A stretch of DNA of 64,000 nucleotides from Romboutsia_C sp015668195 (GCF_015668195.1 NZ_JADPFC010000001.1:248001-312000); one strand, 5' to 3'. Shown: positions 43,448-52,707, numbered from the stretch's first letter. Notes: generated from the letters alone by a model not told the origin. Numbers and translations: made by a program.

Positions 43448-43717
43448 ATGAATGAAACTATGGTAATGAGTATAGTAAAAGAAGCATTATATACAAGTAT
43501 GTTGGTGGGAGGTCCAATTCTTATACTATCTTTAGTTGTTGGACTACTAGTAAGTGTATTTCAAGCAACTACTCAGATTCAAGAACAAACATTAACTTTT
43601 GTACCTAAGTTGATAGTTATAGCACTAACATTAGCTTTAGGTGGAAATTGGATGATGCAGGAACTTATAAAATTCACAACAAAAATAATGAGTATAATAG
43701 CTAATATAAAAGGATAA
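43448..43717 (+). CDS. fliQ: flagellar export gate protein FliQ
   Basis: Two-helix membrane protein (89 residues). VKEALYTSMLVGGPILILSLVVGLLVSVFQATTQIQEQTLTFVPKL is the family signature. Assembles with FliP and FliR. Confidence 0.95.
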   Translation: MNETMVMSIVKEALYTSMLVGGPILILSLVVGLLVSVFQATTQIQEQTLTFVPKLIVIALTLALGGNWMMQELIKFTTKIMSIIANIKG

Positions 43718-43721
43718 AAAA

Positions 43722-45548
43722 TTGATATTTATATTTATTAGAATAATAACCTTTTTTGCTATCATAAATGTAATATTTCCTGCAGGAACACCCAATATAT
43801 TTAAAGTAGTATTTTCATTATTTATGTCTACAATAATAGCTTTTACGGTACATATAAATGTACACATTACTACAGTTTTACAATTAATAAATTACAGTAT
43901 AGTTGAAATAATAACAGGATTAGTATTGGGATTTATAACAAGTTTGTGTTTTAATAGCTTAAAAATTGTAGGTAGTTTAATAGATCAACAGTTGGGATTA
44001 TCTATGATAAACATATATGATCCTAACAGTAAAAATCAATCAACACTTATAGAAAATATAATGTATTGGATAGGGATTTTAGTATTTTTTACTATGAATG
44101 GACATCATAGTTTAATAGAAGGAATTCAACATAGCTTCGAGATAATACCCGTAGGAAAATCTATACTGATTGGAAATTTCAATTACGTAATAAATGTATT
44201 TATTGAATATTTTGCAATTGGTTTTAAAATAGCAGTTCCTATTGTACTTTGCTTAATAATAACTGAGATAACAATGGGATTAATATCAAGAAGTGTTCCA
44301 CAATTTAATGTAATGGTTATAGGAATGCCAATTAAACTTTTAGTAGGAATAGCAGTTTTTATTATAGGAATGCCATTTATACTAAAAGAAATTCATAACT
44401 TATTTAATCAACTACCATCCATACTAGATGGAACTTTAAAAGTAAAGCATGGAGTATTAAGCTCTATCGGACCTGTAGGTATGATTTTATCTTCTAGCGG
44501 TGATAAAACAGAAGAGCCTACATCAAAAAAGAAGAAAGACGCTAGAAAAAAGGGTAATGTAGCTAAAAGTAAAGAAGTAACAACTGCAATAACCCTAATA
44601 GCCATATTAGTTATAATTGGTACAATGTCAAACTATATGATATCAGATTTTAAAAATAATATAATACATTATTTAAGTAGCGATTTTAAATTTAATATGG
44701 ATTATAACATATTACAAACTTTGACAGTAAATTTAATAATCTCATTTATGAAGTTATTTTTACCAATAGGATTAATAATAATTGTATTTTCCGTAATAGG
44801 AAATGTTATGCAAACAGGATTTATGTTTAACTTTGAGAGCATTAAGCCAAAATTTTCAAAACTTAATCCTATAAATGGATTTAAAAATATGTTTTCTATG
44901 AAATCTGTAGGAATGTTGATTAAAAGTGTAGTTGTAATAGCTGTACTTTTTGAAATAGGATACAGTTTTATGAAAAAAAAATTCGAATTAATAATGAACA
45001 GTGGAGATATACATCTTCCATACCTTATATACACTATAGTAAATATAATAAAAGATTTGCTAATAAATATAGTTTTAGCAGTAGTAATAATAGCAGTAAT
45101 TGATTTTGCATATCAAAAGTATAGTTATAAAAAAAGTTTAAAAATGACGAAACAAGAAGTAAAAGAGGAATTTAAGCAAGTTGAAGGAGATCCTCATATA
45201 AAAGGAAAGATAAAACAAAGACAAAGAGAAATGGCTAGTAAGAGAATGATGCAAGCTGTTCCATCAGCTACCGTAATAGTAACAAATCCAACACACATAT
45301 CTATAGCAATAAGGTATGAAAGAGGAAAAGATACAACTCCTATAGTTGTTGCAAAAGGAGCTGATGTAGTAGCATTTAAAATAAGAGAAATAGCCAAGGA
45401 ACATGATATACCTATTTTAGAAAATAAACCTCTAGCAAGACTTATATATAAAGAGGTAGAAATAGATCAAGAAATACCAGAAGAAATGTATCAAGCAGTA
45501 GCAGAAGTATTAGTGGCTGTTTATAAAATTAAAAATAAATACAAATAG
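43722..45548 (+). CDS. fliR-flhB: fused FliR-FlhB export gate and switch protein
   Basis: 608-residue natural fusion. FliR covers residues about 1-250 (hydrophobic; VEIITGLVLGFITSLCFNSLKIVGSLIDQQLGLSM), and FlhB covers about 255-608 (TEEPTSKKKKDARKKGNVAKSKEV, four helices, then the cytoplasmic domain). The autocleavage site NPTH is intact, N522-P523. The fusion removes the usual FliR stop and FlhB start and forces 1:1 stoichiometry. The same fusion is known in C. difficile and some other clostridia. TTG start at 43722, 4 bases after fliQ. Confidence 0.95.
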   Translation: MIFIFIRIITFFAIINVIFPAGTPNIFKVVFSLFMSTIIAFTVHINVHITTVLQLINYSIVEIITGLVLGFITSLCFNSLKIVGSLIDQQLGLSMINIYDPNSKNQSTLIENIMYWIGILVFFTMNGHHSLIEGIQHSFEIIPVGKSILIGNFNYVINVFIEYFAIGFKIAVPIVLCLIITEITMGLISRSVPQFNVMVIGMPIKLLVGIAVFIIGMPFILKEIHNLFNQLPSILDGTLKVKHGVLSSIGPVGMILSSSGDKTEEPTSKKKKDARKKGNVAKSKEVTTAITLIAILVIIGTMSNYMISDFKNNIIHYLSSDFKFNMDYNILQTLTVNLIISFMKLFLPIGLIIIVFSVIGNVMQTGFMFNFESIKPKFSKLNPINGFKNMFSMKSVGMLIKSVVVIAVLFEIGYSFMKKKFELIMNSGDIHLPYLIYTIVNIIKDLLINIVLAVVIIAVIDFAYQKYSYKKSLKMTKQEVKEEFKQVEGDPHIKGKIKQRQREMASKRMMQAVPSATVIVTNPTHISIAIRYERGKDTTPIVVAKGADVVAFKIREIAKEHDIPILENKPLARLIYKEVEIDQEIPEEMYQAVAEVLVAVYKIKNKYK

Positions 45549-45565
45549 TTAAAAAGAGGTCATAG

Positions 45566-47623
45566 ATGGAAAAACTAGATTTGAAGAAAAGATTTGATAT
45601 AATAGTAGGATTTGGAATAATCGGTATTGTTTTAATGATAATAATACCACTACCTCCATTTCTATTGGATGTAATGCTAACATTAAATATAGCATTTTCA
45701 TTACTAATATTATTACTTACACTTTTTTCAACTAATATATTACAACTATCAATATTTCCTACTATATTGCTTGTTACAACCTTATTTAGACTAGCTCTAA
45801 ATATATCATCTACAAGACTTATATTAGGTCAAGGTTATGCAGGAAATGTAATAGAATCATTTGGAAGTTTCGTTGTAGGTGGCAATTATGTAGTTGGAGT
45901 AATAATATTTTTAATTATAATAATTATTCAGTTTATAGTCATAACAAATGGTTCAAGTAGAGTATCTGAAGTTTCAGCAAGATTTACTCTAGATGCCATG
46001 CCAGGTAAACAAATGAGTATAGATGCTGATTTAAACTCAGGTACAATAGATGAAAAAACGGCAAGAATTAGAAGAAGAGAATTACAACAAGAAGCAGATT
46101 TTTATGGGGCTATGGATGGAGCATCTAAATTTGTAAAGGGAGATGCCATAGCAGGTATAATAATAACAACTATAAATGTACTAGGTGGAATTATTATAGG
46201 TGTTATAATGCTTGGGATGAGTTTTTCAGAATCTGTGCAAACATATATTAGACTTACAATAGGAGATGGTTTAGTTAGTCAAATACCAGCACTACTAATA
46301 TCTACATCAGCAGGTATATTAGTAACTAGATCAGATTCAGATGAAAGCTTTGGAAATTTACTAGGAAAACAATTAATATCTATACCTAAAGCTATAGGAA
46401 TGACAGGAATAGTTCTTATAGTATTAGGTTTTTTACCAGGGCTTCCAAAACTATCATTTTTCTCATTAGGTATAGGAGCAGTAGGGATTTCATTTTTATT
46501 AAATAAAGCAGAAAAAGAAAAAGAAGCAGAATCATATGACTTAGAATATAAAGAAGAAGATGCTCAAGCTAGTTTAGAAAATGCAGAAGATGTATCTAAG
46601 TTAATAAATGTAGAACCAATAGAAGTAGAAATAGGATATGGTCTAATTCCCCTAGTAGACGAAACTAATGGCGGAGACTTACTACAAAGAATTGTATCAG
46701 TAAGAAGACAATGTGCTATTGATATGGGTATAATAGTTCAACCAATAAGAATAAGAGATAATTTACAATTAAACTCAAACCAATACAGTATAAAAATAAA
46801 AGGAATTGCAGTAGCAACATATGATTTAATGCCATCTATGCTACTTTGTATGAATCCAATGGGAATAGATTCAAGTATAGAAGGTATACAAACAAAAGAA
46901 CCTACATTTGGTCTTGATGCTTTATGGATAAATAAAGATAAGGCAGAAGAAGCTGAATTATATGGGTTTACAGTTGTAGATCCTACTACAATTTTGGTAA
47001 CACATCTATTAGAAGTTATAAAGTCAAAGTCTCATGAACTTTTAGGACGACAAGAGGTCAAGGAGATAATAGATGAAACAAAAGAAAGATATAGTGCTGT
47101 TGTTGAAGAATTAATTCCAGATTTAATGACATTAGGTGAAATTCAAAAGGTATTTAAAAACCTTCTTAAAGAAAAAATTGCTATAAAAGATAGGGTAACT
47201 ATTTTAGAAACTTTAGCAGATAATGCAAGAAATACTAAAGATATAGAACTTTTAACCGAATATGTAAGAATGGCAATGAGTAGAAGCATATGCTCGGAAT
47301 TAATAGATGAGGATAACTCTATTACAGTAGCTACATTATCTATGGAAATAGAAAATTTAATCGGAAATAATCTTCAAAGGTCAGTAAATGGAACATATCC
47401 AGCTATAGACCCAGACACTACTAATAAAATATTTAATAGTATACAAATGATAATAGAAGAAGTTAACTTTACGAATAACAGACCAGTACTACTGGTATCA
47501 CCAAAGATAAGAGCACCTTTTAGAAAATTAGTTGAGATTGTATTCCCAAATGTCTCAGTACTATCTCTTAATGAAGTTCCAAGTGATATTCAGATAAAAG
47601 CTCAAGGTGTAGTAAATATATAA
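45566..47623 (+). CDS. flhA: flagellar export gate protein FlhA
   Basis: Large export-gate protein (685 residues): an N-terminal membrane domain with about eight helices, and a cytoplasmic domain from about residue 325 that binds chaperone-substrate complexes. SEVSARFTLDAMPGKQMSIDADLNSGTIDEKTARIRRRELQQEADFYGAMDGASKFVKGD is a near-invariant region. It is directly followed by fliA; the usual flhF and flhG are absent. Confidence 0.97.
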   Translation: MEKLDLKKRFDIIVGFGIIGIVLMIIIPLPPFLLDVMLTLNIAFSLLILLLTLFSTNILQLSIFPTILLVTTLFRLALNISSTRLILGQGYAGNVIESFGSFVVGGNYVVGVIIFLIIIIIQFIVITNGSSRVSEVSARFTLDAMPGKQMSIDADLNSGTIDEKTARIRRRELQQEADFYGAMDGASKFVKGDAIAGIIITTINVLGGIIIGVIMLGMSFSESVQTYIRLTIGDGLVSQIPALLISTSAGILVTRSDSDESFGNLLGKQLISIPKAIGMTGIVLIVLGFLPGLPKLSFFSLGIGAVGISFLLNKAEKEKEAESYDLEYKEEDAQASLENAEDVSKLINVEPIEVEIGYGLIPLVDETNGGDLLQRIVSVRRQCAIDMGIIVQPIRIRDNLQLNSNQYSIKIKGIAVATYDLMPSMLLCMNPMGIDSSIEGIQTKEPTFGLDALWINKDKAEEAELYGFTVVDPTTILVTHLLEVIKSKSHELLGRQEVKEIIDETKERYSAVVEELIPDLMTLGEIQKVFKNLLKEKIAIKDRVTILETLADNARNTKDIELLTEYVRMAMSRSICSELIDEDNSITVATLSMEIENLIGNNLQRSVNGTYPAIDPDTTNKIFNSIQMIIEEVNFTNNRPVLLVSPKIRAPFRKLVEIVFPNVSVLSLNEVPSDIQIKAQGVVNI

Positions 47624-47640
47624 TATGGAGGAATGTAATA

Positions 47641-48354
47641 ATGAAATCACATCAACAAGAAGAACTTATAGTTAGTAATATGCCTCTTGTTAAGCATATT
47701 GCATCAAAATACTATACGAGCAAAATGGGAATGGAATATGAAGATTTAGTTAGTTATGGAGTCATGGGACTTATAGATGCAACTAATAAGTTTGATGAAA
47801 GTAGAGGAGTAAAATTTTCAACTTATGCATCTATAAGAATATCATCTTATATAATTGATGAAATAAGAAAATATTCACCTATATCCAGAATGTATATGAG
47901 CAAAATAAAAGAATATAATAAGGCTGTAGAAATTTTACAAAATAAATTTTTTAGAAAACCAACTATAGATGAAATAGCAAATCATATGGGTGTTAGTAAA
48001 AATGAAATTAATGATATAAATGTAAAAATGTTAGATTTAAACAATGTATATCTTGATAATGTAATTTTTGATGATGAAAATGAAGTTAAACTTATAGATA
48101 CTTTAAAAGAAAAAGAAGAGTTATCTCCGACACACTTAGTTGAAAAAGATGAGCTACGAGAAATAATGGCAAAGGCTATAGATACCCTTAAAGAAAAAGA
48201 TAGACTTGTTTTATCTTTATACTATTATGAGGAATTAACACTAAAAGAGATAGGATTAATATTAGGGGTTTCTGAGTCTAGAGTATCCCAATTAAATAGT
48301 AGAGCCATAAAGAATTTAAAGTTAGCTATGAAGAAGTTAAAATATATAGACTAA
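47641..48354 (+). CDS. fliA: sigma-28 / SigD flagellar sigma factor
   Basis: RNA polymerase sigma factor (237 residues) for late flagellar genes. Region 2 (YEDLVSYGVMGLIDATNKFDESRGVKFSTYASIRISSYIIDEIRK), region 3 (RKPTIDEIANHMGVSKNEI) and region 4 (LTLKEIGLILGVSESRVSQLNSRAIKNLK) are complete. It is held off by FlgM. Because it lies in the riboswitch-controlled operon, c-di-GMP should indirectly control the late genes at 13.6-24.5 kb. The gene ends directly against the next one. Confidence 0.95.
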   Translation: MKSHQQEELIVSNMPLVKHIASKYYTSKMGMEYEDLVSYGVMGLIDATNKFDESRGVKFSTYASIRISSYIIDEIRKYSPISRMYMSKIKEYNKAVEILQNKFFRKPTIDEIANHMGVSKNEINDINVKMLDLNNVYLDNVIFDDENEVKLIDTLKEKEELSPTHLVEKDELREIMAKAIDTLKEKDRLVLSLYYYEELTLKEIGLILGVSESRVSQLNSRAIKNLKLAMKKLKYID

Positions 48355-48369
48355 TTGGAGGGAGAAAAA

Positions 48370-49143
48370 GTGATAAGAGGACTATATACATCTGTATCTG
48401 CAATGATGACATTAGAGGCTAAACAAAGTATTGTTACAAATAATTTAGCCAATGTAAATACTGTAGGTTACAAAGAAGATACTTTAGTTGAGAAAAGTTT
48501 TGATGAAATTATGCTATCAAATAACGACAATTACATAAATGGAATGCCTCATAACCAAAAAATAGGTGGATTAAGCTTTGGTACGAGAATAGATGAGAAT
48601 GTTACAAATCATAAACAAGGAACGCATATTTCAACTGAAAACAATACTGACTTTGCTATAGATGGAGATGGATTTTTCAAGGTATTAGATCATAATAATA
48701 AAACATTTTATACAAGAAATGGATCTTTTAATATTGATAATCAAGGGTATTTAGTAACAAAATCAGGGGATTATGTACTTGGAACAAATAGAAATACAAA
48801 TAATTCAGAGCCTATATATGTTGGACATGGAAAGTTAGTTATAAACCCAGATAATAGTATAAGCATAGATGGTAATAAAATGTATGATTTTAATATAGTT
48901 AAGTTTGATAATAAACATGATTTAATAAAGAGTGGAAATAATCTATACAATGGTAAAAATGAAATAAAAACCAATAATATAAAAATAAAACAAGGTTATT
49001 TAGAAGGTTCAAATGTTGATAGTATAGGTACAATGTCATCATTAATGGAAACTGTAAAACTATTTGAAGCAAATCAAAAGGTTATACAAACAATAGATTC
49101 TACTCTTAGTAAAGTAGCAAATGAAATTGGAACAGTAAGATAA
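48370..49143 (+). CDS. flgF: flagellar rod protein FlgF/FlgG type
   Basis: Distal rod protein (257 residues). IRGLYTSVSAMMTLEAKQSIVTNNLANVNTVGYKED and the C-terminal LEGSNVDSIGTMSSLMETVKLFEANQKVIQTIDSTL match FlgF/FlgG. GTG 48370 is chosen; a TTG at 48355 would include the ribosome binding site GGAGGGA. Paralogous to the next gene; the name flgG1 is also used in related species. Confidence 0.9.
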   Translation: MIRGLYTSVSAMMTLEAKQSIVTNNLANVNTVGYKEDTLVEKSFDEIMLSNNDNYINGMPHNQKIGGLSFGTRIDENVTNHKQGTHISTENNTDFAIDGDGFFKVLDHNNKTFYTRNGSFNIDNQGYLVTKSGDYVLGTNRNTNNSEPIYVGHGKLVINPDNSISIDGNKMYDFNIVKFDNKHDLIKSGNNLYNGKNEIKTNNIKIKQGYLEGSNVDSIGTMSSLMETVKLFEANQKVIQTIDSTLSKVANEIGTVR

Positions 49144-49155
49144 GGGAGATAAAAT

Positions 49156-49905
49156 ATGTACAATATAATGAAAAATAGCGTATCTGCAATGTCTGCAAGT
49201 CAAGGGAAAATAGAGATAACTTCAAATAATATGGTAAATGCACAGACCACAGGATATAAGAAATTAGACATTGGTTTTTTAGATTTGTATAATGAGACAT
49301 TAGATAGAAGCTACTATCCACATAATAATAATAATAATACTGGTACTGGAGTAAAAGTATCTCAATCTTTTAGAAACTTATCCCAAGGAGCAATAAAGGA
49401 TACAGGAATAAAAAGTAATTTAGCTATAGATGGAGATGGGTTTTTTAGAGTTGTAAATCCAAATGGTACATTTAGTTATACAAGAAATGGAGAATTTAAT
49501 GTAGATTCAAATGGTGATTTAGTTGACGACAAGGGAAATAAATTAGATATACAAGTGTTAAATGGAAATGATGCTGATTTATCAAAAGGAGAAGTAAGTA
49601 TAAATAAATTAGGAGAAATATTTGTGGATAAAAAAGAAGTTGGGAAGATAAATTTATATAAAGTCCAAGGAGATAAAGATTTGATTCCTACAGGTGATAA
49701 TTTATTTAACCTAAGAGACGGGGCTAAAATTGAGTTAGTAACTAATTCAAATATACTACAAGGATATGTAGAGATGTCTAATGTAAATATGGAAACTGAA
49801 ATGACAGACTTAATCATAGCTCAGAGAAGTTTCCAATTTAACAGTAAGGGGCTACAAGCTACTGATGATATGTGGAGTATGATAAATAATCTACAAAGTA
49901 GATAA
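49156..49905 (+). CDS. flgG: flagellar distal rod protein FlgG
   Basis: Rod protein (249 residues) with N-terminal SAMSASQGKIEITSNNMVNAQTTGYKK and C-terminal LQGYVEMSNVNMETEMTDLIIAQRSFQFNSKGLQATDDMW. The latter is closer to classical FlgG than that of the preceding paralogue. Confidence 0.92.
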   Translation: MYNIMKNSVSAMSASQGKIEITSNNMVNAQTTGYKKLDIGFLDLYNETLDRSYYPHNNNNNTGTGVKVSQSFRNLSQGAIKDTGIKSNLAIDGDGFFRVVNPNGTFSYTRNGEFNVDSNGDLVDDKGNKLDIQVLNGNDADLSKGEVSINKLGEIFVDKKEVGKINLYKVQGDKDLIPTGDNLFNLRDGAKIELVTNSNILQGYVEMSNVNMETEMTDLIIAQRSFQFNSKGLQATDDMWSMINNLQSR

Positions 49906-49969
49906 ATACTTATAGAAAGGAGTTAGTATTCTAAAATGTATAATTATATATTTTAGATATATATAGTTT

Positions 49970-50857
49970 ATGGAACAAAATGTAAAAACATATGATTTTA
50001 AAAAACCACAAAGATATTCAACTGATAACATGAGATTTTTATCTGTTATATCTGAAGACTATTGCAAAAATACAAATTTATTTTTAGCATATGAGTTAAA
50101 AAGACCTAACATAACTTGTAAGGTTGAAAAAGTAGAACAAACAAATTATGAAGAATTTATTAACTCAATAAGTCCAAAATCAGTTATCGTAGAACATGCA
50201 ATACAGCCACTAGTAAAGGATCTTATTTATCAAATTGATAAATCTGTAGCATTAACATACATAGATTTAATGTTAGGTGGAGATGGAATATTTGAAAATT
50301 ATGACAGAGATTTAACAGAAATTGACAAGCAATTAATTTTCCATTTATGCACAAAATTGTTAACTAGATTATATATAGTTGAAACTTGTAAATCAAGAGA
50401 AGTATTAAGAGTACATTCAAATGCAGGTGCTAGTAAAAAGTATCCAGTAAGTGAATCAGTACTTATAGCTCATATGAAAATGATGTATGGAGACAAAGAA
50501 ATTGGTAAAATGCGTTTTTGCAACCCTTATAGTTGTATGGAGCCAATATTAGACCAATTAGAAACAAAGATATTATTTAGAAATAAGAATATAGAATATG
50601 ATTTTGAATTTACAAATGCAATTTATAACAATGTTTGTGGTGCAAATGTAGATATAGTAGCTAGGCTAGGTGAAACAAATATAAGTGTTGAAGATTTATT
50701 AAACTTACAAGTTGGAGATATTTTATCACTAGATACAAAAGTAGCCGGAGATTTAGACTTGTATGTTGCAGGGGCTAAAGCATTTAAGTGTAAACCTGGA
50801 CTTATAAAAAATAAAAGAGGTGTTATAATAACAAACTCTATAAGAAAGGAAGGATAG
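49970..50857 (+). CDS. fliM: flagellar motor switch protein FliM, short N-terminus
   Basis: C-ring protein (295 residues). The middle CheC-like domain begins near residue 5 (KTYDFKKPQRYSTDNMRFLSVISEDYCKN) with LMLGGDGIFENYDRDLTEIDKQLI, and the C-terminal SpoA domain has ISVEDLLNLQVGDILSLDTKVAGDLDLYVAGAKAFK. The N-terminal CheY-P docking peptide (usually LSQxEIDALL) is missing, and an in-frame TAG at 49964 rules out an upstream extension. The start is weakly defined: the good AAAGGAG (49916-49922) is 47 bases upstream and instead precedes a 6-codon ORF (49936-49956). Confidence 0.88.
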   Translation: MEQNVKTYDFKKPQRYSTDNMRFLSVISEDYCKNTNLFLAYELKRPNITCKVEKVEQTNYEEFINSISPKSVIVEHAIQPLVKDLIYQIDKSVALTYIDLMLGGDGIFENYDRDLTEIDKQLIFHLCTKLLTRLYIVETCKSREVLRVHSNAGASKKYPVSESVLIAHMKMMYGDKEIGKMRFCNPYSCMEPILDQLETKILFRNKNIEYDFEFTNAIYNNVCGANVDIVARLGETNISVEDLLNLQVGDILSLDTKVAGDLDLYVAGAKAFKCKPGLIKNKRGVIITNSIRKEG

Positions 50858-50860
50858 AAT

Positions 50861-51124
50861 ATGAGTGAAAAATTTGATAGAGTATTAGATATAGAATTAA
50901 AAGTTAGTGCTATACTTGGAAGAACTAAGATGTCTTTAAAAGATATATTCGAACTATCTAAAGGGTCTTTAATAGAATTAGATACATTCGAAGATCAAGA
51001 AGTAGAAATATATGTAAATGGAAGAAAAATAGGTTATGGACAAGTTGTAGTAGTAGATAGAAATTTCGGTATAAGAATAACAAGTATACTAGGAGAAGAA
51101 GAGTTAGTAAAAACTTTAAGCTAA
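50861..51124 (+). CDS. fliN: flagellar motor switch protein FliN
   Basis: An 87-residue SpoA-domain protein: VLDIELKVSAILGRTKMSLKDIFELSKGSLIELDTFEDQEVEIYVNGRKIGYGQVVVVDRNFGIRI. It forms the C-ring base with FliM, encoded 3 bases upstream. It is the second FliN-type protein in the window. Confidence 0.93.
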   Translation: MSEKFDRVLDIELKVSAILGRTKMSLKDIFELSKGSLIELDTFEDQEVEIYVNGRKIGYGQVVVVDRNFGIRITSILGEEELVKTLS

Positions 51125-51156
51125 GAACCTATATAGTAAAGGATGGTTAGCAGCAC

Positions 51157-52275
51157 ATGGCAAAAATATTAAAAAGTAAATACAGCAGCACGGGGGAAAG
51201 GTGTGTAGATGCTTGTTTAAATTATGGGATGCTAAGATATGTAAATGAAGATGGATCACCAGTTAATATAGAGATACCTTTTGATAAATATGAGGAAGCT
51301 ATAAGTGATTTTCAAGATAGGATTAAAGAAGGTATAGCTCAAAAGGATATGAATCCTAAAGAAATATTAAAAAGAGGTACTATAAGTTATAATCAAGCTA
51401 AAGAATTAGCTATAGATGGAAAAATTAAAGGTTTAGATTTTTTTGAGATAGATGGAAGTATAGAATGTGAACATATACTTGGTATATCTGGAGGTATAGA
51501 GTATGCACTGTCTATTTGGAATGGAGAAAGTAAGATTGAAGCTTTAGAAAAAGCAGTAATTAGATCTATAAAAGTTTATGGTGAAGATTTTATATATGGA
51601 GTAACTCTAGATGAAGACTTAGATGAAGCTGAGTACTTAAAATTTGCAAAGAGTATATCTTCAATAGAGAATTTAATTGATGTAGAACTATATAAATCTA
51701 AAAATTATAGCATAGATAACGAAATTGAAGAAAATGATTTAAATCCAAAACGTAAGATTTTAAAAAGTTTAGATTTACCACTAGGTTTCTTAGGTGGATT
51801 ACTAGGATTTATGATTGTGCAGATTGCTACTAATTTTGGGAAAAATATTTCAAATGAAATAGTATATTTATTATTAAATGCTATTACAATGTCTATAGTT
51901 GCTTTTATTATGATAAAAAGTGTAAACTTTATCATGAAAAAATATGTAAAAAATAGTACATCATCCATAATGGAATTATTCGATGAAGAAATAGAAAAAG
52001 TTAGCTATGATAATTTATTAACTGAAAAAGAAGTAAAACTTATACTAAAAAATATTACAAAGGGTGAAGTTACTAAACTTCTTATGGATATGAAGGGGAG
52101 CGTAAATAAGAAAGTATCTAGTAATACTCTTGTAACTAAGGAAACTAAGTTTGTATTAGATTCAAGACGTGTAATAATATTACCTAGTGAGTATGAAATA
52201 ATTCAAACTATTACTTTTCTTTTAAATGAATACAAAAGTAAGCGATCTAAAGACTACAGTATAAAAAAAATATAA
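51157..52275 (+). CDS. unknown membrane protein, last gene of early flagellar operon
   Basis: I do not recognise this 372-residue protein. An N-terminal soluble part (1-200) is Glu/Lys rich and begins MAKILKSKYSSTGERCVDACL. Two membrane helices follow (about 205-226 and 233-254), then a C-terminal cytoplasmic part of about 115 residues containing a helical LLTEKEVKLILKNITKGEVTKLLMDMKG. A gene of unknown function also ends the C. difficile early operon, as I recall; homology was not checked. It is 32 bases after fliN with no terminator between, so it is co-transcribed and probably flagellum-linked. Confidence 0.8.
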   Translation: MAKILKSKYSSTGERCVDACLNYGMLRYVNEDGSPVNIEIPFDKYEEAISDFQDRIKEGIAQKDMNPKEILKRGTISYNQAKELAIDGKIKGLDFFEIDGSIECEHILGISGGIEYALSIWNGESKIEALEKAVIRSIKVYGEDFIYGVTLDEDLDEAEYLKFAKSISSIENLIDVELYKSKNYSIDNEIEENDLNPKRKILKSLDLPLGFLGGLLGFMIVQIATNFGKNISNEIVYLLLNAITMSIVAFIMIKSVNFIMKKYVKNSTSSIMELFDEEIEKVSYDNLLTEKEVKLILKNITKGEVTKLLMDMKGSVNKKVSSNTLVTKETKFVLDSRRVIILPSEYEIIQTITFLLNEYKSKRSKDYSIKKI

Positions 52276-52278
52276 AAA

Positions 52279-52335
52279 TAAAGCATATGAGTCTATTATA
52301 AACATATTAAATAGCTTCATATGCTTTATTTTTAT
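52279..52335 (+). terminator. terminator of the early flagellar operon
   Basis: Stem AATAAAGCATATGA with TCATATGCTTTATT, a loop of about 26 bases, and a T-rich tail. Confidence 0.75.
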
Positions 52336-52364
52336 ATATTAAATACAAAAAAATATTTAATATA

Positions 52365-52390
52365 TAAAGTATTTGTTTTTTGTCCGTATA
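52365..52390 (+). promoter_or_regulatory. candidate sigma-28 promoter, distal, before chemoreceptor
   Basis: TAAA (52365-52368), 14 bases, then TCCGTATA (52383-52390). The -10 variant is the same as in the proximal copy. Confidence 0.45.
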
Positions 52391-52450
52391 AATAGAATAT
52401 AAAATTTATTCATATTATGAAATTATTAAAAAAACATAATATATAAAATC

Positions 52451-52477
52451 TAAAGTATTAAATTAAGAGTCCGTATA
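52451..52477 (+). promoter_or_regulatory. candidate sigma-28 promoter, proximal, before chemoreceptor
   Basis: TAAA (52451-52454), 15 bases, then TCCGTATA (52470-52477), matching the spacing of the flagellin promoters. A leader of about 220 bases without recognised features follows to the start at 52708. Confidence 0.55.
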
Positions 52478-52707
52478 AAATATATGTTAAATGTATTTAA
52501 TATATTTGATATGTTTATTAAAGATATATTTAGGATTTAGCGTGCACGAACTTTAAAAATCAATATTAATGAAATATAAACTAATAACATAAAGATATAT
52601 ATTAATATAATCAAAGCTCAAAATCTTATATGGAATTAAAATAGTTTATATACTTATGTATAATTTTAAAATTTATATTAACTAATATGAATTATAGGGA
52701 GACGATT

